Shown: positions 15,205-23,432, counted from the stretch's first letter. The stretch: DNA of 36,521 bases from JAVVUJ01 sp964461765 (GCA_964461765.1 CAYWVS010000027.1:1-36521), one strand, 5' to 3'. Notes: generated by a model from the letters alone, not told the origin. Made by a program: numbers and translations.

Positions 15205-16956
15205 CTATTCTGTTATCGATCTTACAAACCTCTCTACCACTGCCGCAACCTCGGCTCTCGTAGCTGTGCCTTGTGAGTCGAAATGATTGCCATCTTTGCC
15301 TGTGAATAAACCTTTGATTGTGGCAAATGCAACCCCTTCAATCGCCCATTTGGAAATTTGGTCTTTATCTGTATAAGGAAGATTTTTCATCCAACTTCCA
15401 ATTGGACCTTTATCGATAAATTTTAGATAATTAGTAAAGATTACTGCCATTTGCTCACGCGTAATTTCATCATCTGGGCCAAATTTATCGTTGCCTATCC
15501 CGCTAAACAGCCCCCTCGCCGCCACGAAATTCATGGCATCTTCTCCCCAATGCTTGGCAATGTCATTGAAGGTTACCATATTATAGGCAATTGCGTATTT
15601 ACTAAAATGGTTGGTTATAAAGGTAATCTGTCCGTTTTTATATTGACAGGTGGGCTTTTTTTGAACTTTTCCGTCGTTTGATAAATAATAAATCACAATA
15701 TTATTTGGGTTTTCACCTGCCGCAGGGGTGTAGGGAATGGAAATCTTCGCCTTTCCATCTCCAAAGCTGGAGACTGTGTTTTTTCCTACCATAATGGAAA
15801 AGTTATATACAGGATGCCCTAAAACAGCGGCTTGTTGCTGCGCTGAAAGTGTACTCGTTGCAACCGCACTGACAGTAATCTTTACATCACCTTTGCCTGC
15901 TGCGGCAATAGCTGATTTTGCCTTACTGTCAAAGGTTATAGTTACAATAGGACTCTCAATTTTGAGGCTTCCATTTTGCATACTTAAAATCTTTTCAAAG
16001 TCCGAAGCAGAGATGGTTGCTGTTGCCACTTTATCGGTTGATGTTGCCATTACTGTTGCAGTGTTGCCTGAAATAGTAACCTGATTTGTAGTTCCAGGCG
16101 GTGTGGTTGTTCCACCACCGGTGCCATTTCCTGTAGGAGGAACAGGAAGACTAGCGATCAAGATAGCAGTTCCTCCCTCTTGTGATGGTGGAATGGAAAT
16201 GATTATAGTACCGTTTGCATCTGTTGTATAGGTTTTGTTATTATATTTATCAAAAATAGTAATACCTTTTGAAAGTCCTGTGCTTATTTGAACAGTTTCC
16301 TCAGTATATTTTAGATTAAGCCCTACCAAAGCCATTTGATTTTCATAACTGCGGCTAAATACCATATATTTATCTGCCCCACCACCATTCACCTTAGCGC
16401 GGGTTCCCTTTGAGAATAGCTTGCTATACTCTGCCCGAATGTTCAATAGCTTTGTGTTGTGCTGTAATAGAGCGTTGTTGGCAGTATTATCCCAATTAAA
16501 GTCCTGTCGGTTGTCATAAATTGACCAGTTGTTTTCTCCGCTCATACCGATCTCTTCACCATAGTAGACTATGGGTTGCCCCTTTGCGGTCATCTGCAAA
16601 CTTGCTGTAATTTTCATCTTATCCATGTCATTGCCCATTGAATAGAGAAAACCGTCTTCTTCATGGCTACGAAGTAAATGCTCTGCTCCGGCCATCATTA
16701 TTTTTTCTTCTATATTATTAAGCATTGGCTTCGCGGACGGAATTTGCCCGGAAACCAGCATAATCCGCATTTGTAGATACATTGCCACAAATAAAGTATT
16801 AACATCCCCACTCTGCTCACTAAATGGGATAATACTAACTGTTTGTACAAGTGCCTCACTTACATCTATTTTAGCAATATCTTTTAGCAGCTCTGCCATA
16901 GCTAAACTATCGCATTTTTTCATATGATTCTCTAATGTAGCATCAAAATGGTTCAA
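15205..16956 (-). CDS. Chimeric SLH protein with a beheaded GH13 amylase
   Basis: A 583-aa frame built of mismatched parts. Residues 1 to about 90 are helical and unrecognised. Near residue 93 the text becomes the end of a GH13 alpha-amylase or pullulanase barrel (LRSHEEDGFLYSMGND, then AKGQPIVYYGEEIGMSG), with the catalytic barrel before it absent. A Gly/Thr/Pro linker (about 275-290) and a surface-protein domain (about 291-455) follow. Two SLH repeats end the protein (about 463-583, FNDIAKHWGEDAMNFVAARG and a second from YTDKDQ). No signal peptide is seen, so the SLH domain could not reach the wall. The TTG start has GGGGGTG upstream; the frame is open a further 15 codons without a start. 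It is probably a deletion fusion and not an active amylase. Confidence 0.7.
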   Translation of the reverse strand: MNHFDATLENHMKKCDSLAMAELLKDIAKIDVSEALVQTVSIIPFSEQSGDVNTLFVAMYLQMRIMLVSGQIPSAKPMLNNIEEKIMMAGAEHLLRSHEEDGFLYSMGNDMDKMKITASLQMTAKGQPIVYYGEEIGMSGENNWSIYDNRQDFNWDNTANNALLQHNTKLLNIRAEYSKLFSKGTRAKVNGGGADKYMVFSRSYENQMALVGLNLKYTEETVQISTGLSKGITIFDKYNNKTYTTDANGTIIISIPPSQEGGTAILIASLPVPPTGNGTGGGTTTPPGTTNQVTISGNTATVMATSTDKVATATISASDFEKILSMQNGSLKIESPIVTITFDSKAKSAIAAAGKGDVKITVSAVATSTLSAQQQAAVLGHPVYNFSIMVGKNTVSSFGDGKAKISIPYTPAAGENPNNIVIYYLSNDGKVQKKPTCQYKNGQITFITNHFSKYAIAYNMVTFNDIAKHWGEDAMNFVAARGLFSGIGNDKFGPDDEITREQMAVIFTNYLKFIDKGPIGSWMKNLPYTDKDQISKWAIEGVAFATIKGLFTGKDGNHFDSQGTATRAEVAAVVERFVRSITE

Positions 16957-17020
16957 GAACTCACCCCCGAACTGCTTGAGTAATCCAAATAAACTTTAAT
17001 CAGACCTCACTTTTGTTTAT

Positions 17021-17065
17021 ATTATAGCACGGGGGATGATAGCTGTATACTACACCAAAGTGTAG
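17021..17065 (-). promoter_or_regulatory. Promoter with palindromic operator for the chimeric SLH gene
   Basis: On the minus strand TATAAT (17021-17026) lies 17 bases after TATACA (17044-17049), a fair -35 box. Directly upstream is the palindrome CTACACTTTGGTGTAG (17050-17065), two perfect 6-bp arms around four bases. A regulator bound there would touch RNA polymerase at the -35 region. No candidate regulator gene is adjacent. The promoter may belong to the gene that donated the N-terminal 90 residues. Confidence 0.5.
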
Positions 17066-17081
17066 GAAATCAAAAAACCAC

Positions 17082-17116
17082 AAAAAACTCCAAATGGCTC
17101 TACAAGAGAGCCATTT
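17082..17116 (-). terminator. Rho-independent terminator after the repeat protein
   Basis: AAATGGCTCT and AGAGCCATTT form a perfect 10-bp stem with a 5-base loop (17092-17116). Read on the minus strand the stem is followed by GGAGTTTTTT. It lies about 35 bp after the stop of the 726-aa gene and would end that three-gene unit. Confidence 0.88.
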
Positions 17117-17150
17117 AAAGAAAGTGTGTTATAACATTTGTGGAAAAATC

Positions 17151-19331
17151 TTATACGATCCACTGAAAGGACTCGCCTATTGCAAGTTCAGGCAAGGTTC
17201 CAATGGGTCCTAACACGTTGTCATTCACATTAATATTTGTCAATATCTGGTTACCCACATTTGTCACCACATACTTAAACTTTGGTGTAAAACCGGTAGG
17301 AAGCAACGGACCTGGGCTAGTGTTGGCATGAATCCAAGTTACTCCGTTATCCACTGACACAAACTTTTCAATATTAATACCCGGAGTAGTTATCTCAGCA
17401 CCGAAATAGTGAGCGTAATCCGAGGACGAAACCGTACTTTCTCCGTAATTTCCAGTAGCAGTTGCTTGATTTTCATGCTGTCCCTCACTCCAAGGCCTTG
17501 TGATAACAGTGGTAAAGGAAGAACCTTCGGATAGGTTTCCACCCACAGAAATGACACCGTAGACACTGTCTGTTAGTGACACCAGTGTCAGTGGCACATT
17601 TCCTGTATTGGTTACCACGAATTTAAACTGAGGCTGTATATTGGAATAGACAGTTGGACCGGGAGGAATATCTGCATCAAACCAAGTTGTTCCCTCATCA
17701 GGGGAAACATACTTCTTAACCGTAATGCTGGGATTACCCCGAACACCGGTGTAATAAGCAGAATTTTCATCGGTTACACCTTGATCATCGGTTACAGTTG
17801 CGGTGTTAACATGTTGACCTTCTTCCCATGCCGCTGTATAGAGGAAAAATATACTTTGACCTACCGGCAGGGTGGCAACACTACCAACAATTCCAAACTT
17901 ATCATCAGTAACAATTATATTGGTTAAGTCTTCTGAACCAACATTAGTCACAACGAATTTAAATTGTGGTTGAATGTCTGGCAAAATGGTTGGACCTGGT
18001 GGAGTGTTTGCATTTATCCAAGTTACACCTCTATCAGGAGATACATATTTGATAATTTGAACTTCAGGAGACTGCACTTGGATTCCTACATAATGAGAAA
18101 AATCATTAGCCGAAACGATTTCAGTGAGATAGGTTCCGGAAGCAACTGCCTCATTTTCGTGCTGTCCCTCGCTCCACAATCTAGTGATCACTATGGTTTC
18201 CGAAGTGCCTACAGGCAATGAGTTCACGATCGGAAGTGATCCATATACACTGTCAGTCAATGTGATGTTGCTCAATGGCACATCACCTATATTAGTCACC
18301 ACAAACTTAAACTGAGGCAAAATAGTGGAGGGAATATCGGGTCCCGGTGCTGTTTCAGCATCGTACCAACTGATTCCATTATCCGGTGAAACATATTTCT
18401 TCACATCGATTCCTGGCTGTTCAAGAGTTGCGGGATTAGGTGAGATATATACACCACCCGACTGTGCAGTTAAAATAAACTGAGTTGTGAGCGTGTACCA
18501 ACCTCCTACAAAGGTTGCGTCACTTAAAGATGACGTTATCCCGTACCAAAGCCCTGTTACGGGATCATGGATAGTGGGTTTTCCAGTAGTTAGCCAGTAT
18601 CCGGTGAAAAATCCTCCCGCTGTCCAATCGCTGCCACCATTAATCAGTGCGCCTGTTCCATTGTTATACCGAGGACCTTGTGGATATGGCACTGTAGGAG
18701 CATTGCCACCACCTGCCGAGTCAATTTGTCCTGCTACATTAATAAAATTGGTTGCCGTGAGGCCTCCGTGGGGGACAATCGCTCCGCCCTGACGAAACCG
18801 AACCCTTCCCTGGTAACCATTTGAAGGATCAGCATCCTCATCCCAGCGTAGAATATACACATCACCTGGATCCCCGGTTATATTAATGGGTTCATTCACG
18901 TCAAAACCTGATGTTATATTAATAACAAAAATTTTATTAATGTTATTTTGCGTGTTTAATCCATCCAACGATTGAGCACTAACAGATTCAAATCCTGTGG
19001 TTACTGCAAGAGCATTGATTTGATGAAACGCATTTATCAAATTTGTTCTAAGATTGTTAATCAATAAATTTTGATTCATCGAAGCAAATGCTTGACCGGG
19101 GTTGGCATTTACGATATCTTGCCAGTCACTTAACGTGGTGTCATTGGTAAATATGGTTCCAGCATAAGGAATATTTCCATTGGTCTGCTGGGTGGCCGTA
19201 ATACCGTTTACCGCTACGCCACCGAGATATCCGTGCTTGGCATCATGCCAGTCAGCTCTTTCACTTCCATTTTCAAAGAAAAACAAATAATCGGTTAGAT
19301 TTCCAAAATTAATTCCACCGATAATACTCAT
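17151..19331 (-). CDS. Surface repeat protein (DUF11-like repeats, last one truncated)
   Basis: A 726-aa protein with an unrecognised N-terminal domain (1 to about 300, beta-rich, with GQIDSAGGGNAPTVPYPQGP). Four repeats of about 110 residues follow, starting near 307, 422, 535 and 648. Each begins like IDVKKYVSPDNG.SW.DA, then has QFKFVVTN.G...L and ends SEGQHEN.A. They resemble DUF11-type beta-sandwich repeats of surface proteins. The fourth repeat stops at GESFQWIV, about 35 residues short of the others. No signal peptide and no wall anchor are visible; the N-terminus MSIIGGINFGNLTDYLFFFE suggests assembly onto a surface from the mother cell instead (inference). Its ATG overlaps the stop of the 134-aa gene (TAATG), with AAGGAGG upstream. 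Confidence 0.75.
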   Translation of the reverse strand: MSIIGGINFGNLTDYLFFFENGSERADWHDAKHGYLGGVAVNGITATQQTNGNIPYAGTIFTNDTTLSDWQDIVNANPGQAFASMNQNLLINNLRTNLINAFHQINALAVTTGFESVSAQSLDGLNTQNNINKIFVINITSGFDVNEPINITGDPGDVYILRWDEDADPSNGYQGRVRFRQGGAIVPHGGLTATNFINVAGQIDSAGGGNAPTVPYPQGPRYNNGTGALINGGSDWTAGGFFTGYWLTTGKPTIHDPVTGLWYGITSSLSDATFVGGWYTLTTQFILTAQSGGVYISPNPATLEQPGIDVKKYVSPDNGISWYDAETAPGPDIPSTILPQFKFVVTNIGDVPLSNITLTDSVYGSLPIVNSLPVGTSETIVITRLWSEGQHENEAVASGTYLTEIVSANDFSHYVGIQVQSPEVQIIKYVSPDRGVTWINANTPPGPTILPDIQPQFKFVVTNVGSEDLTNIIVTDDKFGIVGSVATLPVGQSIFFLYTAAWEEGQHVNTATVTDDQGVTDENSAYYTGVRGNPSITVKKYVSPDEGTTWFDADIPPGPTVYSNIQPQFKFVVTNTGNVPLTLVSLTDSVYGVISVGGNLSEGSSFTTVITRPWSEGQHENQATATGNYGESTVSSSDYAHYFGAEITTPGINIEKFVSVDNGVTWIHANTSPGPLLPTGFTPKFKYVVTNVGNQILTNINVNDNVLGPIGTLPELAIGESFQWIV

Positions 19332-19735
19332 TACGCAGCACCTCCTTGTGTGTGATAATAGGCTTTGTCGCTGGCAGTGACTGTGCCGCCATCAAATTCA
19401 GCAGTTACAGTTACAATGTTGAGATAAACTTCCCAACCATATAACCAGATGATGTCCTCCATTTTCATACCTAATAACATTTCATTTTTTATAACATTTC
19501 TAAGTGCATTGCATGCAGAGTCATTGATTGCCAGCACCTGATCAATTGTTGCAGGGCTAGTCAAACCAAGATCACCAAGGGTTCCGACTGCATACTGAAT
19601 CTTTTCTGCTTCGGCGTTGATGATATGCGATAAACCCATTTCTTCCAAAGCAACCGAGGCCAGAAGCATACTTACACACTGATCCTTTTCTATTTCGATT
19701 GCCGGAGTTATATCGGGTATATTGGGAAAAGACAT
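19331..19735 (-). CDS. MSFPNIPDI-type paralogue, probable spore-surface protein
   Basis: A 134-aa protein starting MSFPNIPDITPAIEI. Its first 100 residues are paralogous to the proteins at 19832-20137 and 21894-22358; shared blocks are LLASVALEEMGLSHIINAEA, then a linker, then LAINDSACNALRNVIKNEML. Helical throughout, with no signal peptide. A 30-residue extension after YGWEVYLNIVTV is not found in the paralogues. Proteins with this opening are, to my knowledge, found in spore-forming Firmicutes beside collagen-like or Pro-rich surface proteins, which suggests a spore-coat or exosporium role (inference). It is coupled to the 726-aa repeat protein, so both probably act in the same structure. 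Confidence 0.75.
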   Translation of the reverse strand: MSFPNIPDITPAIEIEKDQCVSMLLASVALEEMGLSHIINAEAEKIQYAVGTLGDLGLTSPATIDQVLAINDSACNALRNVIKNEMLLGMKMEDIIWLYGWEVYLNIVTVTAEFDGGTVTASDKAYYHTQGGAA

Positions 19736-19831
19736 AACTTTGCCTCCTTTTCATAATTATTCTTAGGTTTCATGGGGTAAAAAACAGCGGTAGGACTATG
19801 CCTCCGCCGTTTTGCAGTTATTTGGTTTTCA

Positions 19832-20137
19832 CTACATTCCATACGCATTAATAGCATCTTCAAGCTTGAATCCAAGCAACATTTGATTCTTCACAACATT
19901 ACGCAGTGTCATGCAAATGCTATCGTTTACAGCAAGAAGTTGGTCAATTGAAGGTGGAGAAGGTGGAGTTGTTCCTGCAAGTGTTCCAAGAACATACTGG
20001 AGCTTTTCAGCTTCAGCATTCATGATGTGGGACTGAGCCATCTCTTCTAAAGCGATTGATGCTAGCATCATTGCATAACATTGTTCAAAAGTTATAGTGA
20101 TATCAGGAGTGATATCAGGAATATTTGGCATTGACAT
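19832..20137 (-). CDS. MSMPNIPDI-type paralogue, probable spore-surface protein
   Basis: A 101-aa protein starting MSMPNIPDITPDITITFEQC, with the same helical core as its two paralogues (MMLASIALEEMAQSHIMNAE and LLAVNDSICMTLRNVVKNQM). AGAGGTG lies upstream of the ATG. It is the first gene of the minus-strand unit that includes the 134-aa paralogue and the repeat protein, and it faces away from the recombinase. Its first 20 bases are identical, in inverted orientation, to the first 20 bases of the paralogue at 21894. Confidence 0.8.
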   Translation of the reverse strand: MSMPNIPDITPDITITFEQCYAMMLASIALEEMAQSHIMNAEAEKLQYVLGTLAGTTPPSPPSIDQLLAVNDSICMTLRNVVKNQMLLGFKLEDAINAYGM

Positions 20138-20315
20138 ACGAATTCACCTCTATTTTTTATTTAACATACATTTTGTGGAAGGAACGTAAGAAAGTGCAAA
20201 TGCATATAATGAGGAAAAAGGCAAAGAAACTTTGACTGATTAAATAAATTTTCAAAAGAAAAGAACTCGTTTAGATATGTTAATTGCCGAATATTAAACA
20301 AAAGAGGTCAAAGCT

Positions 20316-21752
20316 GTGATTGCAATATATGTAAGGCAATCTGTCGACAAAAAAGACAGTATTTCAATAGAAACACAAATAGACACTTGCCGGTCTAAGG
20401 TTTTACCGGCAGATAAAGAACAAATAGAAATATTCTCAGATAAAGGCTTTTCAGGCAAATCTACGATCCGTCCCGAATTACAGCGAATGATGGATGAAGT
20501 AAAAAAAGGAAGTATATCCAAAATCATTGTCTATAAGCTTGATCGTATTAGCCGTTCACTTATAGATTTTCTTCATTTAAGAGAAGAATTTATTCGCCAT
20601 AATGTAACTTTTATTTCATGTGGTGAAGATTTTGATACTTCTACACCCATGGGAAAGCTCATGGTGAATATCATCATGATGTTTGCAGAGTTGGAGCGAG
20701 AAACTATACAAAAACGCATTACCGACAATTATTATGCACGAGGCGAAAAAGGATTGTATTTAGGAGGCTACGCACCCTTTGGATTTACAAAAGTAGAAAC
20801 CCGGGTAAACGGACTCAAAACCTATATGTTTCAAGAAAATAAAATTGAAAGTCCTATATTAAAACAAATTTTTGTCAAGTATTCTAATGGCGAAACCTTA
20901 GATAATATCGCAAATTGGCTCAATGAGAAAAATGTCCTCACACGGCAAAAGAAAAATTGGAGCAGCACCACTATTGCGAGGGTTTTACGCAATCCTGTTT
21001 ATGTAAAAGCAGACCAAAAGATTTATGATTATCTTATGGGTTTGGGTGCTACCATGAACAATGATGTTAGGGAGTATATGGGGCAAAAGGGTTGTTTGGT
21101 TTATGGAAATGCTGAAAACAGAAAAAAACCTAAATTTGTAGACTTAACAGGTGATTTTGTCACACTTGGTTTACACAATGGTTTGATTAAGGCTTCCTTA
21201 TGGTTAGATGTTCAATATGCTCTTTTGAAAAGGCGTTCAACCAGAATTCATAACAACAATTATACCACATGGTTACAAAGCTTGGTTCAATGTGGCTGCG
21301 GGTGTAATTATCATATCAAGTCCTATAAAACCAAATCTAAGGAATATAAATATTTGTACTGTTCAGGAAGGAATAAATCATCTTGTCCGTATGTCAATTC
21401 CATTCCTTTAGAAATCATGGAGCAAATTATTCAGTATGAACTATTGGTTTATTTATTAATGAATAAAGAAAATTTGCTTCAAGACAATCTGAAAGGTTCA
21501 GAAAAGATAAAAGAACTAATTTCAGATATATCCTACCATCATGATGAAAAAATAAAAAAGAAGTGCCCCATAAAGCAATGGGAATACACCCTGCAATTTA
21601 GCACTAGTCTATCAGCAGAAAAGCTTTCAAACATCTATAACAGTGTTATTTTGTGGCATCATCTTAATATTGAGGCAAAAAGAAATGTCATAATGCAAAT
21701 AATTCATAAAATAATTATTTGCGACAGACATATCTTAATAGAATATAAATAA
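20316..21752 (+). CDS. Large serine recombinase
   Basis: A 478-aa serine recombinase of the resolvase/invertase superfamily. The catalytic domain (1 to about 145) has YVRQS with nucleophile S9, and YKLDRISRSLIDF and FAELERETIQKRI in the expected places. The recombinase domain follows (about 155-270, LGGYAPFGF then LNEKNVLTRQKKNWSSTTIA) and then a zinc ribbon (VQCGCGCNYHIK ... YLYCSGRNKSSCPY). The C-terminus is helical. The start is the GTG at 20316 behind AGAGGT. Relatives excise sporulation-interrupting elements, integrate phages or move transposons. Here no cargo is present, and the gene lies between two divergent spore-surface paralogues. It appears intact. Confidence 0.9.
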   Translation: MIAIYVRQSVDKKDSISIETQIDTCRSKVLPADKEQIEIFSDKGFSGKSTIRPELQRMMDEVKKGSISKIIVYKLDRISRSLIDFLHLREEFIRHNVTFISCGEDFDTSTPMGKLMVNIIMMFAELERETIQKRITDNYYARGEKGLYLGGYAPFGFTKVETRVNGLKTYMFQENKIESPILKQIFVKYSNGETLDNIANWLNEKNVLTRQKKNWSSTTIARVLRNPVYVKADQKIYDYLMGLGATMNNDVREYMGQKGCLVYGNAENRKKPKFVDLTGDFVTLGLHNGLIKASLWLDVQYALLKRRSTRIHNNNYTTWLQSLVQCGCGCNYHIKSYKTKSKEYKYLYCSGRNKSSCPYVNSIPLEIMEQIIQYELLVYLLMNKENLLQDNLKGSEKIKELISDISYHHDEKIKKKCPIKQWEYTLQFSTSLSAEKLSNIYNSVILWHHLNIEAKRNVIMQIIHKIIICDRHILIEYK

Positions 21753-21764
21753 ATTAAAATTATG

Positions 21765-21863
21765 AGTATAGGTATTTTTGTTGATTGTTACCTTTACAGG
21801 ATGTGACGTTTCACACTGACAAAATCAAGTCATACCCCTATACTATGACCTATGCGTTATAGG
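21765..21863. other. Inverted repeats between recombinase and paralogue: possible recombination or operator site
   Basis: AGTATAGG (21765-21772) is inverted as CCTATACT (21837-21844). Right after this, CCTAT-GCGTT-ATAGG (21849-21863) is a second perfect palindrome. They lie directly after the recombinase stop and before the ribosome site of the paralogue at 21894. Serine recombinase att sites are short imperfect palindromes, so either could be one; regulation of the downstream gene is the alternative. Confidence 0.35.
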
Positions 21864-21893
21864 TGTGATTAAAATGTAAGGAGTATTTTTATT

Positions 21894-22358
21894 ATGTCAA
21901 TGCCAAATATTCCGGATATAAAACCGGATATAAATATAACCTTTAATGATGCTGTAAATTTACTGCTAACCTCAATTGCCATGGAGGAAATCAGCTTATC
22001 AAAATTAATGGATGCTGAAAGCGAAAAAATTAAATTTGTTTTAAACAAATTTAAATGTCAAAATGGAAATATTGATGATGTTTTAGCAGTTAACAACAGT
22101 GTAAACTCTATCATTAATAATTTGAATAAGATGCAGATGCTATTGCAGTCAAACTTGGAAAACGTGGAGCGACTGGTACCCAAACCGCCTAAACCACCTC
22201 ATCCCCCACATCCACCCTATCCCCCACACCCACCTTATCCTCCACCGCATCCCCCTTATCCTCCACCCCAACAGTGTTGTAAGTTAATGTGTGGATGGCC
22301 CGGGAATATGGTTTGTAGATGTGACGAATTTGAGCATAAATTATTCATTTCTTATTGA
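21894..22358 (+). CDS. MSMPNIPDI-type paralogue with Pro-rich and Cys-rich tail
   Basis: A 154-aa protein. Residues 1 to about 95 are the same helical domain as the two minus-strand paralogues (LLLTSIAMEEISLSKLMDAE and VNNSVNSIINNLNKMQMLLQ). Then comes a run of PPHPPYPP-type repeats (about 100-128) and a tail with CCKLMCGWPGNMVCRC, which could cross-link through disulfides. Pro/His/Tyr-rich, Cys-tailed proteins fit an insoluble spore-surface layer (inference). AAGGAG precedes the ATG. It is the only one of the three on the plus strand, with the recombinase just before it. Confidence 0.8.
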   Translation: MSMPNIPDIKPDINITFNDAVNLLLTSIAMEEISLSKLMDAESEKIKFVLNKFKCQNGNIDDVLAVNNSVNSIINNLNKMQMLLQSNLENVERLVPKPPKPPHPPHPPYPPHPPYPPPHPPYPPPQQCCKLMCGWPGNMVCRCDEFEHKLFISY

Positions 22359-22370
22359 TAACTTGATGAA

Positions 22371-22402
22371 AACCACTGAAAATCATTGAATTTTCAGTGG
22401 TT
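22371..22402 (+). terminator. Terminator-like hairpin whose right arm begins the tandem array
   Basis: AACCACTGAAAA (22371-22382) and TTTTCAGTGGTT (22391-22402) form a perfect 12-bp stem with an 8-base loop, just after the Pro-rich gene. The right arm is also the first part of the 38-bp tandem unit, so the hairpin could pair with any copy. The U-tract is weak. Confidence 0.6.
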
Positions 22403-22659
22403 CATTAGTTTTAATTATGTAGGAATCGTTTTCAGTGGTTCATTAGTTTTAATTATGTAGGAATCGTTTTCAGTGGTTCATTANNNNNNNNNNNNNNNNN
22501 NNNNNNNNNNNNNNNNNNNNNNNNNNNNNNNNNNNNNNNNNNNNNNNNNNNNNNNNNNNNNNNNNNNNNNNNNNNNNNNNNNNTTTTCAGTGGTTCATTA
22601 GTTTTAATTATGTAGGAATCGTTTTCAGTGGTTCATTAGTTTTAATTATGTAGGAATCG
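22391..22659 (+). repeat. Tandem array of a 38-bp unit, interrupted by an assembly gap
   Basis: Identical units lie at 22391-22428, 22429-22466, 22467-22483 (first 17 bases only), 22584-22621 and 22622-22659. The unit begins TTTTCAGTGGTTCATTAG and ends TATGTAGGAATCG. There are no spacers, so this is not CRISPR. The 100-N gap at 22484-22583 falls inside the array. The last 55 bases before the gap equal the first 55 after it, so the true array has at least three copies and may have many more. A short-read assembler would be expected to break here. Confidence 0.9.
22484..22583. other. Scaffold gap of 100 N in the tandem array
   Basis: Exactly 100 unknown bases, the conventional placeholder for a gap of unknown size. 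The flanks are the same repeat, so no gene needs to be missing. Confidence 0.95.
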
Positions 22660-22701
22660 AAGACCATATGAGATCATATCAAAGAACGTACCTTGCTAAG
22701 A

Positions 22702-22719
22702 GTCGCCCTTTGGGGCGAC
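22702..22719. terminator. GC-rich hairpin upstream of the arsenic cluster's 3' end
   Basis: GTCGCCC and GGGCGAC form a 7-bp stem around TTTG. It lies 100 bp beyond the stop of the CMD-family gene on the minus strand and 40 bp after the tandem array on the plus strand. No strong U-tract is present on either strand. The rest of 22660-22820 is AT-rich without a gene. Confidence 0.45.
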
Positions 22720-22820
22720 ATTTGGAAATAAGAATCTTTGATTCTGTCATTTCAATGTTTTTTATTTAAGGAACTATAAAATCTTAATTACATATTTAAT
22801 CTTCTTTTAAATAAAAATAT

Positions 22821-23144
22821 TTACTTCTTGCAATTGCAATCTACATTGCCTGCAATGATTTCTGACCAATCCCCCAGTACATCATGAGTCCAGCAGTCAT
22901 CCGCTCCTGCTGCTTCCCTCATGGTAAGTGCTAAGATATAGGTAAGCTCCTCCACTGTAGCTCCGGCTTCCAATGCACCTTTAAAATGCTTTAGAACGCA
23001 CGGCTTAGATCTGCCCTTGATGGATAGTGCAAAGCAGATGAACTGATATGTTTTTTCGTCAATAGATCTTTTTTCTTCATAAATTTTGTCAATCTCATCT
23101 AATTTTTCTGAAAATTCCGGGAAAAATTCTGCTAACATTCTCAT
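22821..23144 (-). CDS. Carboxymuconolactone decarboxylase (AhpD-like) family protein
   Basis: A 107-aa helical protein of the CMD/AhpD family. The family signature is visible as CVLKHFKGALEAGATVEELT (about 49-68), with C49 and H53 of the usual C-x3-H pattern, but only one of the two Cys found in AhpD. A second Cys group is in the tail (VDCNCKK). Family members are small disulfide-linked reductases or peroxidase partners. It is the last gene of the minus-strand arsenic operon, directly after a small thioredoxin, so a thiol-redox role in arsenic stress is likely (inference). AAGGAG precedes the ATG. Confidence 0.8.
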   Translation of the reverse strand: MRMLAEFFPEFSEKLDEIDKIYEEKRSIDEKTYQFICFALSIKGRSKPCVLKHFKGALEAGATVEELTYILALTMREAAGADDCWTHDVLGDWSEIIAGNVDCNCKK

Positions 23145-23195
23145 TTTATTTTCTCCTTTTCTTTCTTCTCTTTTAGTAAATGCTATTATTTAATT

Positions 23196-23429
23196 CTAAA
23201 TTCCTAGTAGTGTAAGAATTTCCTTTTCCTTTGGGACTTTACCTACAATCTTTACTTTGCCGTCAATTACAACGGATGGGGTAAGCATCACTCCATACTT
23301 TGCAATTTCTACCACATCTGTAACCTTTTCTACGGTTGCATCTACGTTGTTTTGTGCAACAAGCCTTTTCACCAATTCTTCTGTCTCATTACATTTTTTA
23401 CACCCTGTGCCCAACACTTTGATTTCCAT
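23196..23429 (-). CDS. Small thioredoxin-fold protein (TM0996/MTH895 type)
   Basis: A 77-aa mini-thioredoxin. GTGCKKCNETEELVKR gives the redox motif C10-x2-C13, and the cis-proline region reads GVMLTPSVVIDGKVKIVG. Such proteins occur next to ArsR and ArsP-type permeases and probably cycle thiols or bind metal. It starts 3 bp after arsR ends, with its own AAAGGAG. Confidence 0.9.
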   Translation of the reverse strand: MEIKVLGTGCKKCNETEELVKRLVAQNNVDATVEKVTDVVEIAKYGVMLTPSVVIDGKVKIVGKVPKEKEILTLLGI

Positions 23430-23432
23430 GTT

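Noticed and set aside
22391..22659. CRISPR array
   Set aside because: The 38-bp units abut with no spacers, and no cas genes are present in the window. It is a simple tandem repeat.
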